DNA from: an uncultured Roseburia sp.
GTDB taxonomy: Bacteria > Bacillota > Clostridia > Lachnospirales > Lachnospiraceae
DNA: 8,156 nt
Direction: 5' to 3'
Assembly: GCA_946055175.1 (NCBI GenBank)
Contig: CAMGET010000046.1
Coordinates: 1 to 8,156 of the forward strand
The notes under the pieces are model-generated. The model ran no database searches. It was not told the DNA's origin and saw nothing but the letters and a program-made list of their open reading frames with translations. Positions 1 through 6,873 of the stretch are shown here, one piece after another. A program made the position numbers and the translations under genes. How positions within the stretch are numbered: the stretch's first letter is position 1; each line of letters starts with the position of its first letter.

Positions 1-6
1 TCTTTC

Positions 7-13
7 TTCCTCA
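7..13 (-). promoter_or_regulatory. Possible ribosome binding site of a gene just outside the window
   Basis: TGAGGAA on the minus strand (13-7) is followed by six bases to the window edge, the usual gap to a start codon. A further minus-strand gene may therefore begin immediately outside, continuing the same transcription unit. The rest of 1-56 is AT-rich and shows no hairpin. Confidence 0.3.
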
Positions 14-56
14 ATATACGAAACAATAAATATAAATTCTGAACTAAATATCTATA

Positions 57-1001
57 TCACGTTGTAATATGTACTTCCATCCATGATAAAATATCATTAA
101 AAACAATCTCCTTATCCGGTTCATTGATCAGTTCATGCCGGTCATTCTCATAAAGCTTATAAGTTACGTCCCTTAAGCCTGCTTCCTCATACATATAATA
201 TACTTTCTTCACACCTTCACCCAAATCACCTACCGGGTCGTTCTGCCCGGAAACCAAAAAAATAGGAAGTTTTGTCGGTGTCTTCTTAACATTTTCCATC
301 TGTATATCATAATATACAGTATCCATTAATGTATGAAAACCATTTAAAGTAAAAATATATGTACAGGCAGGATCATTATAATATCGTTTTACACACTCCG
401 CATCACGACACAACCAGCTGTTTTCCGGAGCGGTTCCATCCATGTTAAACTTCTTATATGGACCACCAAAAGTAAGAGAATTCACAAACTTACTTCTGTG
501 ATGCCAGCCAAAGAACTTCGCCAGAATACTGCATACGGTTCTTCCCATCTTCGCAGTCTGCGCCGGAACACAACCTGTTCCCATGATAATTGCTCCGCGA
601 AGATTATCGTTATAAATCGTCAAATACCTGCGAAGCAGATAAGAGCCCATGCTATGCGCCAGCATAAAATAGGGCACACCTTCATTTTCCGTCTGAATCA
701 TGGTCCGCAGTGTATGCATATCTTTATTCAAAATATCTGCAGCATCTTTTTCTGCAAAGTATCCCCAATTTTCTTCTGAAGTAACAGACTTGCCATGTCC
801 CAGATGGCTATGCCCCACTACCAAATATCCATGCTCATTCAAAAATTCTGCAAAATGTCTGTAACGATCAATGTACTCTACCATTCCGTGACTAATCTGC
901 AAAATTGCATGATACTGTCCACTTTCCGGAATCCACTTTACTGCATCAATCGTCGTCTTTCCATCTGCTGATAAAAAAGAAAAACGTTCCTCTCTTGTCA
1001 T
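57..1001 (-). CDS. Alpha/beta hydrolase, lysophospholipase/monoacylglycerol lipase type (Hydrolase_4), 314 aa
   Basis: This is probably a cytoplasmic serine esterase or lipase acting on monoacylglycerols or lysophospholipids; the substrate cannot be read from sequence. Numbering from ATG 1001, the oxyanion-hole motif SHGMVEYIDRY lies at 37-47 and GHSHLGHGKS at 63-72. The nucleophile elbow AHSMGS has Ser117, the acid is probably Asp255 in SGQNDPVGD, and the histidine is His289 in NDRHELINE. These spacings fit the family, whose members are about 300 aa. The first elbow residue is Ala, not the usual Gly. There is no signal peptide. The chosen start gives the N-terminus MTREERFSFLSADG; an upstream in-frame ATG at 1058 would add 19 residues overlapping recJ and lacks a ribosome binding site. 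It sits 13 bases after recJ, so they are likely cotranscribed. No terminator is visible in the 56 bases that follow. Confidence 0.9.
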   Translation of the reverse strand: MTREERFSFLSADGKTTIDAVKWIPESGQYHAILQISHGMVEYIDRYRHFAEFLNEHGYLVVGHSHLGHGKSVTSEENWGYFAEKDAADILNKDMHTLRTMIQTENEGVPYFMLAHSMGSYLLRRYLTIYNDNLRGAIIMGTGCVPAQTAKMGRTVCSILAKFFGWHHRSKFVNSLTFGGPYKKFNMDGTAPENSWLCRDAECVKRYYNDPACTYIFTLNGFHTLMDTVYYDIQMENVKKTPTKLPIFLVSGQNDPVGDLGEGVKKVYYMYEEAGLRDVTYKLYENDRHELINEPDKEIVFNDILSWMEVHITT

Positions 1002-1007
1002 AGCCCA

Positions 1008-1013
1008 CACCTC
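1008..1013 (-). promoter_or_regulatory. Ribosome binding site that sets the hydrolase start at 1001
   Basis: GAGGTG on the minus strand begins one base after the recJ stop and is followed by six bases and ATG 1001. The alternative in-frame ATG at 1058, inside recJ, has only an AT-rich leader with no Shine-Dalgarno at proper distance. Start 1001 is therefore preferred, and termination at recJ probably feeds initiation here. Confidence 0.75.
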
Positions 1014-1014
1014 A

Positions 1015-2772
1015 TTATTGATAGTTTCGAATGATAATTTGAATACTCTCTGTTCCATTATACATATTTATTTCCGGATAGTACACTATTTTCAGGAAAA
1101 TTTTGTTGTTTTTCCCTTCTAATGCTAAATTCACTTCATCTTTTCCAAATTTCTCTCCATAATAATCTAAGAATGCCTCTACATCTCCAAAATAAACAGC
1201 AGTAACCAACTCTCCAAAAGTGGTCTCTAACTGTAGCCTTAAGACGTTTCGGTTTTTTCCAACAATAACTGCACGTCTTATTTTTAAGTCCTTATCTGCA
1301 AACAACGGTTTTGTATTTCCTTTTCCAAAGGGCTCCAGCATCTCCAGTTCCTTCACCAGTGCGGCATTTGGATATCCGACAGGCATCGCAATATCAATCT
1401 TCACTTTTGGAATAAAATCCTCCTCTGTAAGGCGGCAGTTCTCATTTATCATAGTGCGAAAAGTCTCTACATTTTCTGCCGGAAGAGACACTCCGGCTGC
1501 CATCGGATGTCCTCCAAATTTTGTAAATAATTCCCTGCACCTGCATAGTTCCTCATACATAGAATATTCCTCAATAGAACGTCCGGAACCTTTCACCCCA
1601 TCCTCTGCCTCTGTTAATACAAATACCGGTTTATGATAAATCTCTCTGATACGCCCGGCGATGATACCGGCCAGACTTTCATGCGTATCCGGGAGATAAA
1701 TTACCAGAACTTTATCCTTTTTGTACTCTTTTTCTCCCAGTTCTTTTGCCGCCTCTACTCCATCCGCAGTCATATCCTTTCGCTGAATATTTAATTCTAC
1801 CAGCTCTCTTGCGATTGCAGCCGCTTTCTGCTCATCTTTTTCCAGGAAAAGCTGCAAGGAGATACGCGCCGTATCCAGCCTTCCGCTGGCATTAATGCAG
1901 GGGCCAAGTACAAATCCAAAATGATAAGCGTTGACCTGCTCAGGCTCCAACCCATTCTGTAAAATCAAAGCACGCATCCCCGGATTCTTCGTATGATGAA
2001 TCCGGTTTAACCCCTCTTTTACCAGAATCCGGTTTTCATCCGTCAAATCCATAACATCTCCGACTGTTGCAAAAGCGACATTTTCCAGAAACTCATAACT
2101 TTCTTCTACCGGAATTTCAAAAATCTCATAAAGCACCTGTATAACCTTCCAGGCTACTGCTGCGCCGCAAAGTCCTTTAAATGGATATGGACAATCCTCC
2201 TGTTTTGGATTCACAATGGCATCCGCATTACTATAAAGATATTGTCGTTCCCCATTTATTTCTTCATAAGGAATCTCATGATGATCTGTCACCAGAACCG
2301 TCATCCCCATTTTCTTCGCATATGCAATTTCCTTTATTGCAGCAATTCCGTTATCGCAGGTTAAAATGGTATCATCGCCTTCTTCTTTTGCCTGTTCTAT
2401 TAAATGTTCATTGATACCATACCCATCTTTTATACGGTTAGGAATCATGGTGCTGACATTACCGCCCACTCGACGAATTCCCTCATACAATATGTAAGTC
2501 GCCATCACTCCGTCAATGTCATAATCGCCAATAATGCGAATCGATGCATTTACTTCAATTTTTTCTTTTAAAACAGCACACAAATGGTCCACATCCTTTA
2601 ACAGATGTGGATCATTTGCCTCTACTATGCTCCCCTTTAAATATCTTTCAAATGCTTCTTCTGATATTACATCCCGATTGCGAATCAGCCTTGCTGTTAC
2701 CGGGTTAATACCGAATTTTCTCCCAAGTTCTTCAAAATCTGCCTTTTTATTAATTACAAACCACTTTTCCAC
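1015..2772 (-). CDS. recJ: Single-stranded-DNA-specific 5'-3' exonuclease RecJ
   Basis: RecJ degrades single-stranded DNA 5' to 3' in recombination (RecF-type pathways), mismatch repair and base excision repair, using two metal ions. DHH-family motifs are complete: GDYDIDG at 82-88, CDNGI at 139-143, TDHHE at 162-166 and VGDVMDL at 237-243. The DHHA1 region has ESLAGIIAGRI at 365-375, GSGRSI at 395-400 and KFGGHPMAAG at 418-427. NASGRLD lies at 294-300. The OB-fold part includes LEPFGKGNTKPLF at 479-491. The length, 585 aa, is normal. The start used is GTG 2772, because an in-frame TAA lies two codons upstream and residues 3-13 (KWFVINKKADF) already match the usual family N-terminus. No clear Shine-Dalgarno precedes it, and a tandem 8-bp repeat spans the start, so the exact start is uncertain. 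It lies 42 bases after the SpoIID-like gene and 13 bases before the hydrolase gene. Confidence 0.96.
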   Translation of the reverse strand: MEKWFVINKKADFEELGRKFGINPVTARLIRNRDVISEEAFERYLKGSIVEANDPHLLKDVDHLCAVLKEKIEVNASIRIIGDYDIDGVMATYILYEGIRRVGGNVSTMIPNRIKDGYGINEHLIEQAKEEGDDTILTCDNGIAAIKEIAYAKKMGMTVLVTDHHEIPYEEINGERQYLYSNADAIVNPKQEDCPYPFKGLCGAAVAWKVIQVLYEIFEIPVEESYEFLENVAFATVGDVMDLTDENRILVKEGLNRIHHTKNPGMRALILQNGLEPEQVNAYHFGFVLGPCINASGRLDTARISLQLFLEKDEQKAAAIARELVELNIQRKDMTADGVEAAKELGEKEYKKDKVLVIYLPDTHESLAGIIAGRIREIYHKPVFVLTEAEDGVKGSGRSIEEYSMYEELCRCRELFTKFGGHPMAAGVSLPAENVETFRTMINENCRLTEEDFIPKVKIDIAMPVGYPNAALVKELEMLEPFGKGNTKPLFADKDLKIRRAVIVGKNRNVLRLQLETTFGELVTAVYFGDVEAFLDYYGEKFGKDEVNLALEGKNNKIFLKIVYYPEINMYNGTESIQIIIRNYQ

Positions 2773-2776
2773 TTTA
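2761..2776 (-). repeat. 8-bp near-perfect tandem duplication at the recJ start
   Basis: The minus strand reads TAAAGTGG directly followed by AAAAGTGG; seven of eight bases are identical. The pair spans the GTG start of recJ. An ATG at 2786-2784 is out of frame as the sequence stands (it would encode MSNVKWKSGL and stop). With one 8-bp copy removed it would read MSNVKWFVINKK, straight into RecJ. Confidence 0.5.
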
Positions 2777-2814
2777 CATTACTCATTTCTTTTTCTAAAG
2801 TATTATCAAACGTC

Positions 2815-4083
2815 TTACACCAGCTCTGCAATCCTTGTTACCGCCACATAAATCTCTGATATTTTATACCAGGTACGGTAATCAATCACGCCTGTAACCG
2901 GGAGTCCAAAAACAGACTGGAACTTTTCAACGGCAGCCCTCGTCGCCGGACCGTATATACCATCCGGTGTCACCGTAGGAATCGCAGGATAAGCTTTTGA
3001 AATTCTTGCCAGTTGCTGTTGCACCTGCCGTACCTTCGGTCCTGTAGAGCCAATGGTCAAATCCATGCCCGGCCAGGATGCAGGAATCCCTGAAATTGTT
3101 TCTGCAGTATTGATGTACATGTTATTTCCGTAATAGTAGCGCAAAATCTCAATTGTCTCATAGCCCTGATCTCCCAAATATTTACTTCCCCACTGGCTCA
3201 GCCAATTGCTGCAGGTTACCTGCTGTCCGTCACAGTACTGTGTCAGAATCGGTTGCGTTACATTCGGTCTGGACAAAAAATTCTGGAACATTTCGTCTAC
3301 TATATCCGAAATACTTTGGAAAATATTTCGTCCGTACGTAAACTTCTGGTCGAAGGCAGTAGAAGATGTAATGGTAAAATCGTACCCCTTGTTCCGGTAC
3401 CATTCCGTGTAAACTCTGTTCATGGTAAAAGACATGATTGCCAAAATATTCGCACGAAGAGTTGCATCCGGCCACGTACTGTATATTTCACTGCTGGCTA
3501 CATTTTTAATGTAATCCTTATAACGCACATAATAATTCGCTGCCGTCGGATCGGTTGGTGCCCCGTCATGTACCACCACATATTCCGGCACCACCACTCT
3601 GCTTAAAACAATCTCCCCTGTCTCTGCAATCGGTTTAATCTCGGATTCTGCAATCTTTGGTGGGAAATTACCAAACAACGTATTTACCGGAATAACGATT
3701 GTATCGATTCGATTCCCTTCCGCTTCCTCCCTCGTAAGCCGGACTTTCTGAAGCGAAAGCTGCCCCGAGAAAAGTTCAATGCCCGTAACGGTAAATGGTC
3801 GGAATCCTGGTGCAAAAACTTGGATGGTATACTGTGAGAACGGCTGGTTTTCCGAGGGTTCCATAGAATATTCAAGTGGAGGCGTATCAAGTGCCACTTC
3901 GTCGGACATACCATTTTCATCCGTCTGCACCTCCTCTAACTGCTGTCCGGGTTCACCCGAGTATGAAATCTGAATCTGCGCGCCTTCCACCGGGGTATTA
4001 TCTGCCCCTGACACAACTTCTACTTTGAGATTTCCTTTATCTGCCGTATCTGTCTGCATATATCGTATATTGTGCATATTCAT
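2815..4083 (-). CDS. SpoIID-like domain protein with N-terminal beta-sandwich and C-terminal peptidoglycan-binding domain, 422 aa
   Basis: Three parts are visible. Residues 18-117 look like a carboxypeptidase-regulatory or CnaB-like beta-sandwich (PVEGAQIQIS, APGFRPFTV). Residues about 165-320 resemble the SpoIID/amidase-enhancer family: VASSEI at 195-200 with Glu199 at the site of the lytic transglycosylase glutamate, DFTITSSTAFDQ at 235-246, two Cys at 284 and 291 that may correspond to the zinc ligands of SpoIID, and LSQWGSKYLGDQGY then ILRYYYG at 295-319. Residues about 341-408 are a PG_binding_1 domain (GIYGPATRAAVEKFQ at 376-390). SpoIID cuts glycan strands during engulfment and is membrane-anchored; this protein has no signal peptide or membrane segment. 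It would therefore act in the mother cell, on the spore surface, or after lysis. ATG 4083 is the only usual start after the upstream in-frame stop; no Shine-Dalgarno is evident. recJ follows after 42 bases with no terminator. Confidence 0.8.
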   Translation of the reverse strand: MNMHNIRYMQTDTADKGNLKVEVVSGADNTPVEGAQIQISYSGEPGQQLEEVQTDENGMSDEVALDTPPLEYSMEPSENQPFSQYTIQVFAPGFRPFTVTGIELFSGQLSLQKVRLTREEAEGNRIDTIVIPVNTLFGNFPPKIAESEIKPIAETGEIVLSRVVVPEYVVVHDGAPTDPTAANYYVRYKDYIKNVASSEIYSTWPDATLRANILAIMSFTMNRVYTEWYRNKGYDFTITSSTAFDQKFTYGRNIFQSISDIVDEMFQNFLSRPNVTQPILTQYCDGQQVTCSNWLSQWGSKYLGDQGYETIEILRYYYGNNMYINTAETISGIPASWPGMDLTIGSTGPKVRQVQQQLARISKAYPAIPTVTPDGIYGPATRAAVEKFQSVFGLPVTGVIDYRTWYKISEIYVAVTRIAELV

Positions 4084-4105
4084 ACCATAGATAATCGTTT
4101 TATAT

Positions 4106-4133
4106 TATCATATGCAGGAGTTTTCACTTTTGT
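4106..4133 (-). promoter_or_regulatory. Candidate promoter (sigma-K-like or sigma-A-like) for the SpoIID-like gene
   Basis: On the minus strand CATATGATA (4114-4106) matches the sigma-K -10 pattern CATAnnnTA. It is preceded by 16 bases and ACA (4133-4131), fitting the short sigma-K -35 element. The same bases also read as a weak sigma-A promoter: TTACAA, 17 bases, TATGAT. A start site near 4099 would give a leader of about 16 bases before the ATG at 4083. Another TATAAT lies at 4145-4140 but lacks a plausible -35. Sigma-K use is inferred and would fit a mother-cell sporulation role. Confidence 0.35.
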
Positions 4134-4178
4134 AACCTTATTATACTCTATTTTTCCTTATGCTTCACTATTTTTTTA

Positions 4179-6122
4179 CTATGGTTCCATCGTATACATT
4201 GGCCGAATCAGATAACGGCCTGTAATCGCTAAATTTGCATAGTCATCTTTAAATTGTCCGACCTCCGGATTACAAGAGCTTACACCATATTCTGAAATGT
4301 AGAATGGATAATTTCCATAACCGGTATATTGATTTCTAAGCCAGTAACGCCCCGGCCATCCCATTTGTGCCCACTTTTGTCTGATAGCGTTTATTAATGT
4401 GTAATAAGAATCATCCGGTCCTAACTGGCTCATCCCATATAATGCAGTTGTATCCACAATTCCATCCAGATTAATATCCCAAAACCAATTCCATGCATTT
4501 CCGGCATAATAGTAAAAGCAATCTCGCATGTCCGGTATGAAAAAATAATCCGTTGTTGCAACTTTATTATTTATTCCGGAATTTGACAACCGGGGGCCAT
4601 AGCCACGATCTGCCAGGGTACACGGGGACTGTTTTGTCGGATCATACTCCCACATATTACCGGAATAAGAGTAATTTACCGTTGTATTGGTCATCTTAAG
4701 CCCCGTCATATCATTTCTTGTCACATCATTTAACGCTTCACGAATCATGGAAGATGCCCATATCGCATTTGTACCATATTGCACCCCCGCACCACCGGCA
4801 GGCGTGATTCCTACAAATAGTGCACCGTTATTTTCCATATTTTCCGTTTTATATGAAAGCGTTGTACATGCAAAATACATATAATTTCCCATACAATAAC
4901 GGTAATCCATGACACCAACCTCAATTTTCTGCCAGACTGCATATAAATTAACTACAGAATCCGCCTCTGAACTCAAATTCAAGGCTTCATCCTCATTGAG
5001 CCATTCCGCCCCATTATAGGACCTGTCCCTGGTGCTAAGTGCATTTTGTGTACTTATCGTATCCGGACTTAAGCTCCACCCCTTAAACACATATCCTGTC
5101 CTTGTAAATGCATTTCTCGGATGCCTGAATGCTGTATCATAGGTGCAGGAAATATCTTCCATTTCACCCTGTTCCCCTCCATTGCTATTATAGCGGACTG
5201 TATAGGCAACCGGTTTCCACCTCGCATAAAGTGTGCTGTCATCATCGATTTCATATATTGTACCCTCTTTCAGAATTTCTCCATTCTTTTCAGATGCCCA
5301 TCCCAAAAAATGATACCCAATTCTCTGCGCCTCGGGCAATACAGGATAAGTTTCACCAAATGTAGCTGTCAATTCTGCCTGCTCACAGGTACCGCCGTCG
5401 GCATCCAGTACTATCTTATACTTACTCGGAACAAACATGGGGGTAAACTGCACTTCCCTTGAAAAATGATACTCTTTTATCGGTTCTGTTCCGGTTTCCG
5501 GACTAAGCCACCCCACAAAATCGTGCCCGCGCTTTTTTGCTTCCGGTAAAGCCAACACATCTCCTTCTCTTCCAAGTACCGCCTGGCAGTCGCATGTTTC
5601 TTCCTCGCCGGGCACGAGAAAAACCTGTAGAAATCTGCAGGATTGAACAGCATTGTTACCACAGCTGTCTTTTACCCCAAAGTAATAAACACCCGGTTGT
5701 GTAATTTTTACTTCAAAATCTTCAGCAGTTGTTTCTGTATACTCTGTCTCCACCTCATCCGGATTTTCCATACCCGCATAATAACCGCCGATTTCACTTG
5801 CAATATCATTCGCTTTTATGGTTATGGTCTGCTCTTTATCTGTGTTCTTTGTGCAGAGAAGCTCCATTTCCGGTGGCACCTTATCTATCCACTCTGCGAA
5901 GTATTTCCTGCCATTAATAAGATTCTCTGCTGTCATTTCTGTTCCGGTCTCATCTAACCATCTGCTAAAAGTCCATCCTTCTCTGGTAGGATACAGCAGT
6001 ACTTCTTCCTCTCTGTTCGCCGGATATGCTATCACAACAAAGTCTTCTTTGTTTTTTGAAACTACCGAAAAAGCGACTTCTCCTTCCTGTGCATCTTCAC
6101 CGGTATTCGAATTTAAAATCAC
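4179..6122 (-). CDS. InlB B-type (Listeria-Bacteroides) repeat protein with C-terminal Trp/Tyr-rich domain, 647 aa
   Basis: This is a surface-type modular protein. A first degenerate B-repeat lies at about 28-79 (REGWTFSRW, YFAEWI). An Ig-like module follows at about 82-168. Three further repeats lie at about 178-232 (HDFVGW), 235-303 (GYHFLGWASE, TLYARWK) and 305-398 (GYVFKGWS, NLYAVWQ), each with the GY.F.GW and L.A.W signature. Residues 400-647 are rich in Trp, Tyr and Asn and end with YWLRNQY (593-599) and RYLIRPMY (636-643), resembling the WLRS/RP ending of DUF6273-type domains. That assignment is tentative. The start is a GTG overlapping the upstream stop (GTGA), with only a weak GGA 10-12 bases upstream. 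There is no signal peptide, membrane segment or LPxTG motif, odd for a repeat family that is normally extracellular. Either translation is coupled, or the real product is a -1 fusion to the membrane-anchored upstream protein. Confidence 0.85.
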   Translation of the reverse strand: MILNSNTGEDAQEGEVAFSVVSKNKEDFVVIAYPANREEEVLLYPTREGWTFSRWLDETGTEMTAENLINGRKYFAEWIDKVPPEMELLCTKNTDKEQTITIKANDIASEIGGYYAGMENPDEVETEYTETTAEDFEVKITQPGVYYFGVKDSCGNNAVQSCRFLQVFLVPGEEETCDCQAVLGREGDVLALPEAKKRGHDFVGWLSPETGTEPIKEYHFSREVQFTPMFVPSKYKIVLDADGGTCEQAELTATFGETYPVLPEAQRIGYHFLGWASEKNGEILKEGTIYEIDDDSTLYARWKPVAYTVRYNSNGGEQGEMEDISCTYDTAFRHPRNAFTRTGYVFKGWSLSPDTISTQNALSTRDRSYNGAEWLNEDEALNLSSEADSVVNLYAVWQKIEVGVMDYRYCMGNYMYFACTTLSYKTENMENNGALFVGITPAGGAGVQYGTNAIWASSMIREALNDVTRNDMTGLKMTNTTVNYSYSGNMWEYDPTKQSPCTLADRGYGPRLSNSGINNKVATTDYFFIPDMRDCFYYYAGNAWNWFWDINLDGIVDTTALYGMSQLGPDDSYYTLINAIRQKWAQMGWPGRYWLRNQYTGYGNYPFYISEYGVSSCNPEVGQFKDDYANLAITGRYLIRPMYTMEP

Positions 6123-6817
6123 TCTGCATAATCCAATTTTTTTGTTACTGAATCGGCACCTTCCTTTTCATACGTAATGTAAAAATGCCCATCATCAGCA
6201 TGATAGGAAACGGTACAATCACCCAGATTCCATATGACCTCTGACAACACTTCCTGCAACTGTTCAATACTTATTTTTGTTTCTTTCACATCCTGCGCAA
6301 TTTTTACAATACTTGTACTTTGACTTTCTATTCCGCTGATTTTTTCGAGCAATTCCTGTTTTAGTGCCAACAGCTTTTCTTCATCGTTTTGTAAATCAGC
6401 AGCTGTTATTTTCTCAATCTCTTTTGTCAGAAGCTGTTGTATCATTTCTTTTGAAATGGTATATATTTCTTTTTCCTTCAATCTCTCTGCAATTAGCTCT
6501 GAAAACTCGCGGATACTTTTCTCACTAAAACACTCATTTACGTTTGCCTTGTTAAAATATTCATTAATATACTGCCTAAGCTCTGTCTCAAGTTCCGCAG
6601 ATACATATTCCTGGTCTTTCTTTTCATAGGCAGCTTCTTCCTCCAAACGGATTTCGCTATGCAGTAATTCTTTTTCCAATTTTGCTTTCATAAGTGGTGT
6701 AATAAGAAAGAACGTTAAAAGCAATGTGACAGCAACTGTCAATACCAGAATACATCCATACTTTAAAACCTTCTTCAGTTTCTGATTGGACACACTTTTA
6801 GACACAAATTTTTTCAT
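6119..6817 (-). CDS. Membrane-anchored coiled-coil protein, 232 aa, function unknown
   Basis: I do not recognise a named family. The N-terminus is strongly basic (eight Lys among residues 1-19), followed by one hydrophobic segment at about 21-43, so it should be a type II signal-anchor protein with its C-terminus outside. Residues 44-195 are Glu/Lys/Leu/Ile-rich, with heptad-like spacing suggesting a coiled-coil stalk. The last 35 residues switch to an apparent beta unit (CTVSYHADDGHFYITYE at 201-217). The ATG at 6817 is well supported by GGAGGT six bases upstream. The stop TGA overlaps the GTG of the next gene as GTGA. Just before the stop, codons ACA AAA AAA form an A7 slippery sequence in the phase of -1 frameshift sites, so this product may be the short form of a longer fused surface protein. 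It may instead be a separate partner of the downstream protein. Confidence 0.85.
   Translation of the reverse strand: MKKFVSKSVSNQKLKKVLKYGCILVLTVAVTLLLTFFLITPLMKAKLEKELLHSEIRLEEEAAYEKKDQEYVSAELETELRQYINEYFNKANVNECFSEKSIREFSELIAERLKEKEIYTISKEMIQQLLTKEIEKITAADLQNDEEKLLALKQELLEKISGIESQSTSIVKIAQDVKETKISIEQLQEVLSEVIWNLGDCTVSYHADDGHFYITYEKEGADSVTKKLDYAE
6137..6143 (-). promoter_or_regulatory. Candidate -1 ribosomal frameshift or phase-variation site (A7 heptamer)
   Basis: The minus strand reads AC-A AAA AAA-TTG, so the seven A residues fit the X XXY YYZ pattern in the zero frame of the upstream gene. The -1 frame is the frame of the InlB-repeat gene. It is open from just after a TGA at 6170-6168, while the zero frame closes at 6121-6119, so the heptamer lies inside the roughly 50-base window where both frames are open. 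A Shine-Dalgarno-like AAGGAAGGTG (6166-6157) ends 13 bases upstream, recalling the stimulator in dnaX. I see no convincing downstream stem-loop. Function is inferred. Confidence 0.4.
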
Positions 6818-6823
6818 ATCAAT

Positions 6824-6846
6824 ACCTCCAAAAGTATAAAATTATA
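6824..6846 (-). promoter_or_regulatory. Candidate promoter -10 and strong ribosome binding site for the membrane-anchored coiled-coil gene
   Basis: On the minus strand a perfect TATAAT lies at 6846-6841. The -35 region is poor: TTTCAA or ATTTCA at about the right distance, roughly half matching TTGACA. A consensus GGAGGT follows at 6829-6824, six bases before the ATG at 6817. Transcription starting about seven bases after the -10 box would give a leader of roughly 17 bases. This makes it likely that the 6817 gene starts its own transcription unit rather than depending only on readthrough from glmS. Confidence 0.5.
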
Positions 6847-6873
6847 AGTTTTGGGAAAAATTTTGAAATATGA

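Noticed and set aside
498..779. Open plus-strand frame opposite the hydrolase gene
   Set aside because: It is antisense to a gene with a full catalytic triad, has no ribosome binding site and no recognisable protein features; the other plus-strand frames in the window fail the same way.
3230..3475. Second minus-strand frame (81 codons) inside the SpoIID-like gene
   Set aside because: It lies fully within a well-supported gene and has no family features.
4084..4178. Terminator between the InlB-repeat gene and the SpoIID-like gene
   Set aside because: The stretch is AT-rich but has no GC-containing inverted repeat followed by a T-run.
6137..6143. Calling genes 6817-6119 and 6122-4179 a pseudogene pair outright
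   Set aside because: Both frames are long and otherwise intact, and the GTGA overlap also allows normal coupled translation, so a simple broken gene is only one of several readings.
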